Source: Myxococcales bacterium (GTDB lineage Bacteria; Myxococcota_A; Polyangia; Nannocystales; Nannocystaceae). Taken from it: a DNA stretch of 64,000 nucleotides. Location of the stretch: NCBI GenBank assembly GCA_020633315.1, contig JACKDV010000018.1, positions 62,001-126,000 on the forward strand, in the 5' to 3' direction. The notes under the pieces are model-generated. The model saw only the letters and a list, made by a program, of their open reading frames with translations. It ran no database searches and was not told the origin of the DNA. The position numbers and the translations under genes were made by a program. This document shows positions 42,378 to 53,199 of this stretch, piece after piece; position 1 is the first letter of the stretch, and each line of letters opens with the position of its first letter.

Positions 42378-43750
42378 TGTCACGCCGCCTCGACACCACG
42401 CCCGCGCCCCGGAGCTTCCGCGCCGCGGAGCTGAGCTGGCCCGAGGAGCTGCGGATCTTCCGGCTGCTGCTGGCCAACTACGTCGACACGGCCTTCGAGC
42501 TGCACCGCCGCCACGGCGACGTGGTGCGGCGTCGGCTGCCCAAGCGGGTGGTGAGCTTCGTCCGCCCCTCGCACCTGCGGCACATCCTGCGCACCAACGT
42601 CCGCAACTACCCCAAGGACACGGACTACGAGTTCCTGCGCCCGATCCTCGGGGACGGGCTGTTCGTGAGCGACGGCGCGGTGTGGACCCAGCAGCGCCGC
42701 CTGGTGGCCCCGGAGCTCCGCGCCAACACGGTCCAGCGCTTCCTGCCCACGATCCTCGACAGCCTCGACTCCCTGTTCGAGCAGTGGCACCAGGGCGCCG
42801 GCCAGCCGCGCGACGTCTCCGACGACATGATGCGCCTCACCCTGTGGGTGGTGGGCGCGGCCATGTTCCACCGCGACTTCCGGGCCGAGGCCGAGACCAT
42901 CGGCCACTGCCTGGAGATCTGCCTCGAGGTGGCGACCCGTCGCTTCTTCGCCATGGGGCTGTACCCCGCGTGGCTGCCCACCCCCGACAACCATCGCGCC
43001 CGCGAGGCCGAGCGCACCCTCGATCGCATCGTCCGCGATCTGATCACCCGGGGGCGCGGAGGCGGGCTCGACGGCCACAGCGTGCTCTCGCGTCTGGTCG
43101 CGGCGGCCGACGACGAGACCGGCGCGCGGATGACCGACCGCCAGCTCCTCGACGAGGTGAAGTCGCTGATCCTCGCCGGCCACGAGACCACCAGCCTCGC
43201 GCTGTCGTGGACCTTCTACCTGCTCGCCGAGCACCCCGAGGTGGAGGCGCGCCTCGTCGACGAGGTCCGCGAGGTGCTCGGCGAGCGCCCGCCCACGCCC
43301 GAGGACGTGCCCCGGCTCGAGTACACCCGCATGGTGCTGATGGAGGCCATGCGCCTGTACCCGCCGGTGCCCGGGGTTCCCCGCGGGGTCCGGGAGGAGG
43401 ACGAGATCGAGGGCGTGCGCGTGGCCCCGGGCGACACGGTGATCGTCTTTCCCTGCGTGACCCACCGCCACCCGGACTACTGGGAGCGCCCCGACCAGTT
43501 CGACCCCGAGCGCTTCAGCGCCGAGCAGACGGAGCGACGCGATCCCTACGCCTACCTGCCCTTCCTGCTCGGCCGCCGCGCCTGCGTGGGCGAGCACTTC
43601 GCCATGCTCGAGGGCGTGGTGGCGCTGGCGATGATCGTGAGCCGCTGGCAGCTTCGGCGCGAGGACGACCGCCCCATCGCCACTCGGCCCATCAGCACGC
43701 TGCGCATGGCGAGGCCGCTGCGGATGCGGGTACGGCCGCGGCCACGCTGA
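42377..43750 (+). CDS. Cytochrome P450
   Basis: A 457-residue P450. The I-helix proton-relay motif is AGHETTS (about residue 267), the ExxR motif is in LMEAMRLYPP, a PERF-like motif is DPERFS, and the haem loop FLLGRRACVG has the ligand Cys at residue 403. It looks like a soluble fatty-acid/terpene-type monooxygenase similar to CYP102/CYP4-like proteins, with no membrane anchor or fused reductase; ferredoxin partners are not nearby. Substrate unknown. The start overlaps the preceding lipoprotein stop (TGATG). Confidence 0.93.
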   Translation: MSRRLDTTPAPRSFRAAELSWPEELRIFRLLLANYVDTAFELHRRHGDVVRRRLPKRVVSFVRPSHLRHILRTNVRNYPKDTDYEFLRPILGDGLFVSDGAVWTQQRRLVAPELRANTVQRFLPTILDSLDSLFEQWHQGAGQPRDVSDDMMRLTLWVVGAAMFHRDFRAEAETIGHCLEICLEVATRRFFAMGLYPAWLPTPDNHRAREAERTLDRIVRDLITRGRGGGLDGHSVLSRLVAAADDETGARMTDRQLLDEVKSLILAGHETTSLALSWTFYLLAEHPEVEARLVDEVREVLGERPPTPEDVPRLEYTRMVLMEAMRLYPPVPGVPRGVREEDEIEGVRVAPGDTVIVFPCVTHRHPDYWERPDQFDPERFSAEQTERRDPYAYLPFLLGRRACVGEHFAMLEGVVALAMIVSRWQLRREDDRPIATRPISTLRMARPLRMRVRPRPR

Positions 43751-43768
43751 GAGCGTGTCGATGGTCCC

Positions 43769-44632
43769 CTACGAGCGGCGATCGAGGCAGCGCAGCAGCG
43801 CGGTGGCCAGGGTGGCGGTCAGCAGCACCAGCAGCGCATAGAGCAGCGGGATCGGCAGCATGCGCTCGGCCACCGCGGCGGGGAAGCTGGCCACCACCAC
43901 CGCGATCGCCAGCGGGCTGTTCTGGATCCCGGTCTCGAAGCTCACTGCGCGGCACTGCTCCCGCCCCAGCCCCAGCCCGCGCGCGCCGAGCCAGCCCAGG
44001 GACATGCCCACCGCCCCCAGGGCGAAGGCCGCCGCCACGTGGGCGAGCGGCAGGGTGAGCAGCAGCTCGCGGTTGCGGACCAGCCCCGAGACGATGAGCA
44101 GCAGCAGCACCGCGATCCCGCTGAGGCTGCCCGCTCGCTCGAGCCTCGCCGCGCGGGCTTCGTCCTTGGCCCGCACCCACATCCCCACCGCCAGCGGCAC
44201 CAGCATCAGCGCGAGGGTGGTCGCGATCCCGCCGAAGGGGATCGTCAGCTCCCCCAGCCCCAGCGAGCGGGTATAGAGGTAGAGGATCGCGGGCATCGCC
44301 ACCACCGCCACCACCGACGAGACCACCGTCATGCTGATGCTCAGGGCCAGGTCCGCGCGGGTGTAGTAGCTGAAGAGGTTCGAGGTGGTCCCGCCGGGGG
44401 TGCAGCCCACCACGATCAGCGCCAGCGCGATGGTCGGCTCGAGCTCGAGCGCCCGCGCCATCGCCCAGGCGATGAGCGGCATCCAGCCGAATTGCGACGC
44501 GAGCCCCACCAGCAGCCCCCTGGGCGAGCGGGCCACCTGGCGGAACTGGCCCCACGACAGTGACGCCCCCATGCCCGCCATCAGCACCAGCAGCAGAACC
44601 GCGAGCGCAGCCTTCTCCAGCGGTCCGACCAC
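43769..44632 (-). CDS. Bile acid:sodium symporter (SBF) family transporter
   Basis: A 287-residue membrane protein with about eight or nine helices. Family blocks include LIVVGCTPGGTTSNLFSYYTRADLALSI and, later, SFETGIQNSPLAIAVV; these hold the residues that bind Na+ in SBF/ASBT homologues. Substrates in bacteria include organic anions and pantoate, none identifiable here. GTG 44632 gives the usual short N-terminus; the reading frame continues upstream as atypical sequence. Convergent with the P450 gene, 18 bases apart. Confidence 0.85.
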   Translation of the reverse strand: MVGPLEKAALAVLLLVLMAGMGASLSWGQFRQVARSPRGLLVGLASQFGWMPLIAWAMARALELEPTIALALIVVGCTPGGTTSNLFSYYTRADLALSISMTVVSSVVAVVAMPAILYLYTRSLGLGELTIPFGGIATTLALMLVPLAVGMWVRAKDEARAARLERAGSLSGIAVLLLLIVSGLVRNRELLLTLPLAHVAAAFALGAVGMSLGWLGARGLGLGREQCRAVSFETGIQNSPLAIAVVVASFPAAVAERMLPIPLLYALLVLLTATLATALLRCLDRRS

Positions 44633-44690
44633 GAGCGCGAGCGTAGCCCAGGGTTGGTCGAGCTGCAGCGGGGCTCGGTCGCGGGACTGG

Positions 44691-45038
44691 ATCCTCGCCC
44701 CCCTCGAGCGGATCGCCGACGACCTGGGTCTGGACGGCCTGGCCCTCGATGCCACCGCAGGCGCGGTGCTCAATGCCTGCCGCGCGCTGGCCTGCCCCCC
44801 GGGCTGCTCCTTCAAGCTCCCCAGGCCGGGCGACGGCGGAGGCAGCCTGTGGGACTACGCCGCCACGGCCTGCCTGTTCCACGAGGCCGGGGCCGTCGCC
44901 ACCGACATCCACGGCGATCCGCTGGATCTCAACCGCCCCGACTCCACCTTCATGAGCCACCGCGGGGTGCTCTACGCCACCGACGAACCGCTCGCCCGCC
45001 GGCTGCGCTCGGCCTTCTCGGGGCGCCCGACGAGGTAG
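44691..45038 (+). pseudogene. 3' remnant of an inositol monophosphatase/CysQ-family gene
   Basis: A 115-residue stretch matching only the C-terminal part of the inositol monophosphatase family: GAVLNACRALACPPGCSF, then GGSLWDYAATACLFHEAGAVATDIHGDPLDLNRPD, where WDYAA and the EAG block are typical metal and substrate-site elements. The N-terminal half, with the DPxDGT and GNP-type metal sites, is missing. Upstream, the same frame is simply antisense to the SBF gene and has no ATG, GTG or TTG close to the homologous part. It looks like a 5'-deleted gene abutting the SBF gene. Confidence 0.65.
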
Positions 45039-45047
45039 GCGGGGCCG

Positions 45048-47216
<2,169 letters not shown>

Positions 47217-47239
47217 TCGATCCCCGGGCCGTCGTGGAT

Positions 47240-47247
47240 CGTATAGC
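47240..47247. promoter_or_regulatory. Overlapping -10 elements of divergent kinase genes
   Basis: CGTATAGC reads TATAGC on the plus strand (47242-47247), nine bases before the Ser/Thr kinase GTG, and TATACG on the minus strand (47245-47240), about 24 bases before the histidine kinase start. Transcription of the two kinases would compete or be linked. Confidence 0.35.
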
Positions 47248-47255
47248 CTTGGGTC

Positions 47256-49412
47256 GTGGTCGATCCACGTCTCGACTCGAGTCAGGCCACCACGCTGCCC
47301 GACGGCGGCCGCGAGCCCGGCGAGGCCGCGGAGCGCACCGAGCCCGAAGCCGGCAGCGATGCCCACGAGCCCCCGCTCCAGCCCGGCGATCGGATCGGCC
47401 GGTTCACCGTCACCGGGGTGCTCGGCGAGGGGGGCATGGGCATCGTGTACTCGGCGCGCGACCCCGAGCTGGGCCGAGAGCTGGCGGTGAAGGTCTTGCA
47501 CCGCTCGGTCGACGAGGCCGACGAGCGGGCGCGGGTCCGGCTCCTCCGCGAGGCGCGGGCCATGGCGAGCGTCTCGCACCCCAACCTCGTGACGATCTAC
47601 GACGTGGGCCAGGACGTCGAGGGCGGCGGCCGGGTGTTCATCGCGATGGAGAAGGTGGTGGGCCGCACCCTGGGGCAGTGGCTACGGGAAGGACCCCGCG
47701 ACTGGCGCGAGGTCGTGCAGATGTACCGACAGGCCGGTGAGGGGCTGCTGGCCGCGCACGACGAGGGCCTGGTGCACCGCGACTTCAAGCCCGGCAATGC
47801 GCTGCTGAGCGATCGGGGCCGGGTGCAGGTGGTCGACTTCGGCCTGGCCCGGGCGGTGGCCACGGTCGACGTGGCTCCGGTGGAGGGCGAGCTGTCGCCG
47901 GCGGAGGCCGAGCGCCATGCGCTGGCGATCGATCTGACCCGCACCGGCTCGATGGTGGGCACGCCGGCCTACATGGCCCCGGAGCAGTTCCAGGGGCAGC
48001 CCACCGATCCTCGCACCGATCAGTTCTCGCTGTGCGTGGCCCTGTGGGAGGCGCTGTTCGGCGAGCGCCCCTTCGAGGGCACCACCGCGGTCGCGTTGAT
48101 GTTCTCGGTGATCGAGGGCCGGCGGCGACCGGCCCCCACGGGCACCGAGGTGCCGGCGGAGATCGTCGCCGCGCTCGAGCGCGGCCTGCAGATCGATCCC
48201 GACGCTCGCTTCCCCAGCCTGCGGCCGCTGCTCGACGAGCTCGAGCCGCGCCCGCCGACCGCGGGACCGAAGGCTCGCCGCTGGCCCTGGTGGCTGGCCG
48301 GGGCCGGCACGGTCGCGGCGGGAGCCCTGGTGGCGTGGCGGCTGGGATCCCCTGCGCCGGGCCCGGACCCGGTGGGGGTCGAGCCGCCCGAGGTCGGGCT
48401 GGCGGCGCTGCGCGGCTACGAGACCCGCGAGGACTTCCGCAGCACCGCCACCCTGTGGCGCACGGCCGAGCGGGACTTCGTGCGCGCCTGCGAGGCCGCG
48501 CCCGATCGAGCCCGCTGGTGCGCCGCCGCCCACTTCAGCGCCGGGCAGGCCTCGCTCGAGGAGCACCGCCCCGACGCAGCCGAGGAGCAGATGCGCGAGG
48601 CATCGCGCCTCGATCCGAGCTGGGCCCTGCCCCACCTGGGCCTCGCCAGCGCGCTGCGGCAGCAGGGCCAGCTCGACGCGGCGCTCGAGGCATCGATCAC
48701 CGCCCAGGGCCTCGACCCCGCGTCGTGGGTGGCGGTGTCCTCGGCCGCGGCCACCCACGTGGCGGCCGACCGTCTCGACGATGCGATCGACGAGTACCTG
48801 CGCGCGCTGGAGCTGGCGCCCGATCACCCCCAGCTGCTCGCCGACCTCGCGCTCGTCTATCACGCGCGGCGGCTGGACTCGCAGGCCGAGCGCTACGCCG
48901 CCGCCGCACTCGCCCACGATCCCGAGAGCATGCCGGCCCTGATGCTGCTCGCCGAGCGGGCGCTCGAGTCCGGCGACGGCACCACCGCGCTCGAGCTCGC
49001 AGAGCGGGCGATCGCGGTGGGCTCGCAGAGCGTGACCGCATGGCTCGCTCGCGGCGATGCGATGCTGCTGCTGGGACGCGACGCGGACGCCCGCGAGAGC
49101 TTCGAGCGAGCCGTGGCGCTGATCGAGGTGGACCCCGATCATGGCGCGCCTCCGGCTCGGCTGGCCCTGGTCCAGGCGGCGCTGGCCCGCCACGAGCTGC
49201 CGCCGCCGCGCCAGGGCAGCGGACCCGACGATCGCTCGCGGGCCGCCGAGGAGGCGGCCGTCCCCGAGGCCGAGCCGGTCGAGCTCGGTCCCGAGCGCTC
49301 CACCAACGTCACGCCCTCGGATCGACCCAAGGACTCGCGGCCGCCCGATCGCAGCAAGAAGGCCTCGAGCGCCGCGAGGCCCAAGGCCGCCGACGCTCCC
49401 CCACCCTTCTAG
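47256..49412 (+). CDS. Membrane Ser/Thr protein kinase with periplasmic TPR region
   Basis: A 718-residue Hanks-type kinase. The Gly loop is GEGGMG (57-62), the catalytic Lys is K79, the catalytic loop is HRDFKPGN (from residue 174; Phe replaces the usual Leu) and DFG is at 194-196, followed by an APE-type segment (YMAPEQFQGQ). One membrane helix (about 343-364) leads to an external part with many TPR-like repeats (about 380-640) and a Lys/Ser/Pro tail. GTG 47256 is used; a TATAGC -10 nine bases upstream predicts a very short leader. It could phosphorylate the flanking two-component proteins, but that is untested. Confidence 0.9.
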   Translation: MVDPRLDSSQATTLPDGGREPGEAAERTEPEAGSDAHEPPLQPGDRIGRFTVTGVLGEGGMGIVYSARDPELGRELAVKVLHRSVDEADERARVRLLREARAMASVSHPNLVTIYDVGQDVEGGGRVFIAMEKVVGRTLGQWLREGPRDWREVVQMYRQAGEGLLAAHDEGLVHRDFKPGNALLSDRGRVQVVDFGLARAVATVDVAPVEGELSPAEAERHALAIDLTRTGSMVGTPAYMAPEQFQGQPTDPRTDQFSLCVALWEALFGERPFEGTTAVALMFSVIEGRRRPAPTGTEVPAEIVAALERGLQIDPDARFPSLRPLLDELEPRPPTAGPKARRWPWWLAGAGTVAAGALVAWRLGSPAPGPDPVGVEPPEVGLAALRGYETREDFRSTATLWRTAERDFVRACEAAPDRARWCAAAHFSAGQASLEEHRPDAAEEQMREASRLDPSWALPHLGLASALRQQGQLDAALEASITAQGLDPASWVAVSSAAATHVAADRLDDAIDEYLRALELAPDHPQLLADLALVYHARRLDSQAERYAAAALAHDPESMPALMLLAERALESGDGTTALELAERAIAVGSQSVTAWLARGDAMLLLGRDADARESFERAVALIEVDPDHGAPPARLALVQAALARHELPPPRQGSGPDDRSRAAEEAAVPEAEPVELGPERSTNVTPSDRPKDSRPPDRSKKASSAARPKAADAPPPF

Positions 49413-49516
49413 CGCCGGGCTGCCGCGCGGCTCGGCTCGAGGAGGCGGTCGCGGCCTCACGTGCTGGGACCCTTCGCCCCGGGCACTCGAGGGCGACCTG
49501 ATCTAGACTGCGCCCC

Positions 49517-50341
49517 GTGGACGCCTTGATGCGCCTGCTCGAGCTGGTGCGCCGCGAGCTCGAGGCCGAAGATGCCCACCTGCGGCTGGGCGGCCGGGAG
49601 CCCAACGATCCCCGAGAGCTGGTCAGCGAGATCCGCCCGGGGTGTCGCCTGGTGGTGCGCTTCGCCGAGCCCCCGGCCGATCCGGGCCAGGCTCGCGAGC
49701 GTCTGGCCGAGCTGACCGCCGCCTTCAACGGCACGGTGACCAACGCGGTGGAGCTGCTCGACACCACCCTCGCCCGCGCGCCCACCGGCGAGGCGCTCAC
49801 CGACGTGCTGGCCGATCTGCGCGATGCCACGGGAGCCACGGTGGCCCTGGTGATCGATCGCCAGTCCCCCGTGCTGTGGGGCTGCTCCGATCCCGCGCTC
49901 GAGCTGCGCGACCGCCCATCGGCCCAGCGGCTCGCCGAGGCGATCGCCCGCATGCGACGCGATGGCCTCGATCCGGTGCAGGCCTCCATCGCGCACGACG
50001 GGCCGCCCCCCACCGGGGCGCTCCATGCCCTGCGTCGCGCCGAGCGAGCCCAGCCGGGCGCGGCTTCGATCCTCGTGGCCGCGGTCGCCGCGCTGGCTCG
50101 CCTCGCCGACGACCCCGCCCCGCAGGAGCACCTGCCCCAGGGCGACGAGCCCGGCTTCGTCAGCAAGGGCTTCGGCGGCCTGTACGAGGTGGTGCTGGTG
50201 TTCACCCGCAGCTTCTCGCCCCTGCGGGTGGAGGGCGTGATGCGACGAGCGCTGCCGGTGGTGGAGCGCCACGTGCTCGAGCTGCCGCCGCTCGATCCCA
50301 CGCCCAAGGGCGGCCGCGTGGTCCCGCTGCACCGCGACTGA
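49517..50341 (+). CDS. Uncharacterised cytoplasmic protein between two kinase genes
   Basis: A 274-residue protein with no signal peptide or membrane helix. The N-terminal ~80 residues are helical and charged (MRLLELVRRELEAEDAHLRLGG). Residues about 90-220 look like a small alpha/beta sensory fold (EALTDVLADLRDATGATVALVIDRQSPVLWGCSDP, then AASILVAAVAALARLADD and GGLYEVVLVFTRSFSPLRVEG), similar in outline to GAF or Roadblock/LC7 domains, but I cannot assign it. GTG 49517 is the start; TAGACT at 49504-49509 is a plausible -10 giving a leaderless mRNA. It may adapt signals between the kinases; 203 bases without a gene separate it from the next kinase. Confidence 0.65.
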   Translation: MDALMRLLELVRRELEAEDAHLRLGGREPNDPRELVSEIRPGCRLVVRFAEPPADPGQARERLAELTAAFNGTVTNAVELLDTTLARAPTGEALTDVLADLRDATGATVALVIDRQSPVLWGCSDPALELRDRPSAQRLAEAIARMRRDGLDPVQASIAHDGPPPTGALHALRRAERAQPGAASILVAAVAALARLADDPAPQEHLPQGDEPGFVSKGFGGLYEVVLVFTRSFSPLRVEGVMRRALPVVERHVLELPPLDPTPKGGRVVPLHRD

Positions 50342-50544
50342 GCGTCCATGGCCGCGGCCCGCAAGGGCCGGCGCGGCCTCCATGTCGACTTGGTAGCGGC
50401 ACCGCGCGCCCCTCGGCGCCCGTGGCCCATCGTGAAGCATCGGCGAGCCGTGCGGAAGCTCGTATCCAGGCACATCTGACCACCTTGCCAAGGCCGGCGG
50501 CGACGCGGTTCAACCGTCATCACGGTGGCTCTGGACGTGCAGGC

Positions 50545-53157
50545 ATGAGCAACCCCGGCCGGTCGGTCGACGGCCCCCGCATCACGCGGCTCATCGAGGT
50601 GCCTCCGCACCGCGAGGACGACGAGGACGAGCGCTACCTCGCGGGCTCGCTGCGCACGCTGCTGCTGGTAGGGCTGGTGTCCATCATCTCGCTCATGGTG
50701 ATCGGTCCGCCGCTGGGCCTGGGATCCATCGAGCTGGCGATGGGCGCGTTGGACCTGGTGGCCATCGTCACCGCGCTGCTCCTCGCCCGTCGGGGCCGCC
50801 TGCGCCCCGCCGCCTGGCTGTACATCGGCACGCTCGAGACCAACGTGCTCTTCTTCGTGCTCGCCTCGGGACAGGCCCAGGACAACCAGTTCTTCGACGG
50901 CGGGCTGGTCACCGCGGTCCTCACCGGGCTGCTGCTCGGCTGGCGCGCCGGCCTGGTGATGGCCGTCGTGCACGGGCTGCTGCTCACGGGGGTGTTCGTA
51001 GCCGGGAGCCTCGGTGCCCTCCTCGATCCCATCCTCGTGCTCTCCGCTCCGGCCTCGTGGATGCTCCGCCTGATGCTGCACGGGTGGCTCTTGATCGGCA
51101 TGGGCCTGGGCCTGCGTCGATTGCAGCGCTCGCGGAGCACCCTCGAGCAGCGGGTGGTCGAGCGCACCGAGGAGCTACGGCGCGCCCGCGACGAGGCGCT
51201 GCGGGCCAGCCGGGCCAAGAGCGAGTTCCTCGCCAACATGAGCCACGAGATCCGCACCCCGATGAACGCGGTGATCGGCATGACCGGCCTGCTGCTCGAC
51301 ACCAAGCTCGACGAGCGCCAGCGCGGCTTCACCGAGGTGGTGCGCCAGAGCGGCGAGTCGCTGCTCGAGATCATCAACGACATCCTCGACTTCTCGAAGA
51401 TCGAGGCCGGCGAGCTCCGCCTCGAGCACGCGCCCATGAGCGTGCGCGAGTGCGTGACCCATGCGATCGAGGTGCTGGCCCTGGCCGCGGGGCGCAAGGG
51501 GGTGGAGCTGGTGGCCCACGTGGACCCCGACGTGCCCGTCGCGATCGAGGGCGACGCCACTCGCGTCCAGCAGACCCTCGCCAACCTGGTGAGCAACGCG
51601 ATCAAGTTCACCGAGCAGGGCGAGGTGGAGGTGAGGGTGTGCCGCAGCGACGACCCGGCGGACGGCGAGGCCCTGCGCTTCTCGGTGCGCGACACCGGCA
51701 TCGGCATCCTGCCCGCGGTGCTGCCCAAGCTGTTCAGTCCCTTCACCCAGGCCGACGCCTCCACCACCCGCCGCTTCGGGGGCACCGGCCTCGGCCTCAC
51801 CATCTGCAAGCGCCTCACCGAGGCGATGGGCGGGCGGATCTGGGCCTCCAGCGAGCCGGGCAAGGGCTCGACCTTCTTCTTCACCGTGCCCGCGGTCGTG
51901 GTGCCCTTCGATCGCCCGCGCTACCTCGAGAGCGAGGACCGGGCCCTGGCGGGGATCCGCGTGCTGGTGGTGGACGACAACGCGACCAACCGCCAGATCC
52001 TGGAGCTGCAGCTGCGCTCGTGGGGCGTCGAGCCGGTGCTCGCCGCGGGGGGCGAGGAGGCGCTCGGGCGGCTGCGCGGCGACGAGGGCTTCGCCTGCGT
52101 GCTGCTCGACATGCAGATGCCCGGCATGGACGGGCTGATGCTCGCCGACCGCATCCGCGAGCTCCCGGGCGGCGCCGCGCTGCCGCTGGTGATGCTCACC
52201 TCGCTGGGCCAGCTCGATCCCAGCCCGGGCATGCGGGAGCTCCAGGCCTTCCTCACCAAGCCGGTGCGCCCGTCCCGGCTGTTCGACGTGCTGCTGTCGG
52301 TGGCCCACGGCCGCGCGCACGGGGCCCGGCTCGGCGGCGCCCCCGGCCTGCCCACGGCGCTGCCCTCCGAGATCAAGATCCTGGTCGCCGAGGACAACGT
52401 CACCAACCAGCGGGTCGCCCGCCTCTCGCTCGAGCGCCTCGGGCACCGGGTGGAGGTGGTGTCCAACGGCCAGGAGGCCCTCGATGCCCTCGAGCAGGTG
52501 ACCTACGATCTGGTGTTCATGGACGTGCACATGCCCCAGCTCGACGGCCTGGAGGCGACCCGCCGGATCCGCGCCCGCCGCGACCTCCGGCAGCCCTACA
52601 TCGCGGCCGTGACCGCCAACGCCACCGTGCAGGATCGCGAGACCTGCCTGGCCGCGGGCATGGACGACTACGTGAGCAAGCCGTTCCGCCCCCGCGACCT
52701 GAGCCGAGTGCTGGAGCGCTACGCCACGCGCCGGGCCGCCGCCCAGACCCGCTCCGACGACGACGACGACGAGGAGTCCTCCCCCCCGATGTCCCCATCC
52801 AACGTGATCGATCCCGAAGCCATCGAGCGGCTCCGCGAGGAGGTGCTGGGCACCGACGACCTCGCCGAGCTCGACGAGTTCCTGGGCGAGTGCCTGCGCG
52901 ACGTGGACGCGCTGGTGAGCCAGGCCGAGCACGCGGCCCGCGATGGCGACGGCGACGTGCTCGCCCGAGCCGCCCACACCCTCAAGTCCAACGGCGCGCT
53001 GATCGGGGCCTCGGTGCTCAGCGAGCTGGGCGCTCGCCTGCAGCACGAGGCCGCGGCGCTGCCGGGGGCCGAGCGGGTGGCTCGAGCGGCCGCGATGCGG
53101 GATGCGTTCGATCGCTACCGCGAGGCGCTCGTGCGCCACCGCGCGACGCTGGGCTGA
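50545..53157 (+). CDS. Hybrid sensor histidine kinase with two receivers and an HPt domain
   Basis: An 870-residue kinase. About five membrane helices (about 35-190), a coiled linker, HisKA with His234 in MSHEIRTPMN, HATPase (ANLVSNAIKF, DTGIGI, GTGLGLTICK), receiver 1 with Asp522 (LDMQMPGMDG), receiver 2 with Asp660 (MDVHMPQLDG), an acidic linker (DDDDDEESSPP) and a C-terminal HPt with His811 in AAHTLKSNG. A full four-step His-Asp-His-Asp relay can therefore occur in one protein, though the last Asp partner is not identified. It is a close paralogue in layout of the kinase at 45048-47216, which lacks HPt. Confidence 0.93.
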   Translation: MSNPGRSVDGPRITRLIEVPPHREDDEDERYLAGSLRTLLLVGLVSIISLMVIGPPLGLGSIELAMGALDLVAIVTALLLARRGRLRPAAWLYIGTLETNVLFFVLASGQAQDNQFFDGGLVTAVLTGLLLGWRAGLVMAVVHGLLLTGVFVAGSLGALLDPILVLSAPASWMLRLMLHGWLLIGMGLGLRRLQRSRSTLEQRVVERTEELRRARDEALRASRAKSEFLANMSHEIRTPMNAVIGMTGLLLDTKLDERQRGFTEVVRQSGESLLEIINDILDFSKIEAGELRLEHAPMSVRECVTHAIEVLALAAGRKGVELVAHVDPDVPVAIEGDATRVQQTLANLVSNAIKFTEQGEVEVRVCRSDDPADGEALRFSVRDTGIGILPAVLPKLFSPFTQADASTTRRFGGTGLGLTICKRLTEAMGGRIWASSEPGKGSTFFFTVPAVVVPFDRPRYLESEDRALAGIRVLVVDDNATNRQILELQLRSWGVEPVLAAGGEEALGRLRGDEGFACVLLDMQMPGMDGLMLADRIRELPGGAALPLVMLTSLGQLDPSPGMRELQAFLTKPVRPSRLFDVLLSVAHGRAHGARLGGAPGLPTALPSEIKILVAEDNVTNQRVARLSLERLGHRVEVVSNGQEALDALEQVTYDLVFMDVHMPQLDGLEATRRIRARRDLRQPYIAAVTANATVQDRETCLAAGMDDYVSKPFRPRDLSRVLERYATRRAAAQTRSDDDDDEESSPPMSPSNVIDPEAIERLREEVLGTDDLAELDEFLGECLRDVDALVSQAEHAARDGDGDVLARAAHTLKSNGALIGASVLSELGARLQHEAAALPGAERVARAAAMRDAFDRYREALVRHRATLG

Positions 53158-53199
53158 GCCCGCGGCGCGCCGGAGCGGGACCGGGGTCGCAGCCGCGGC

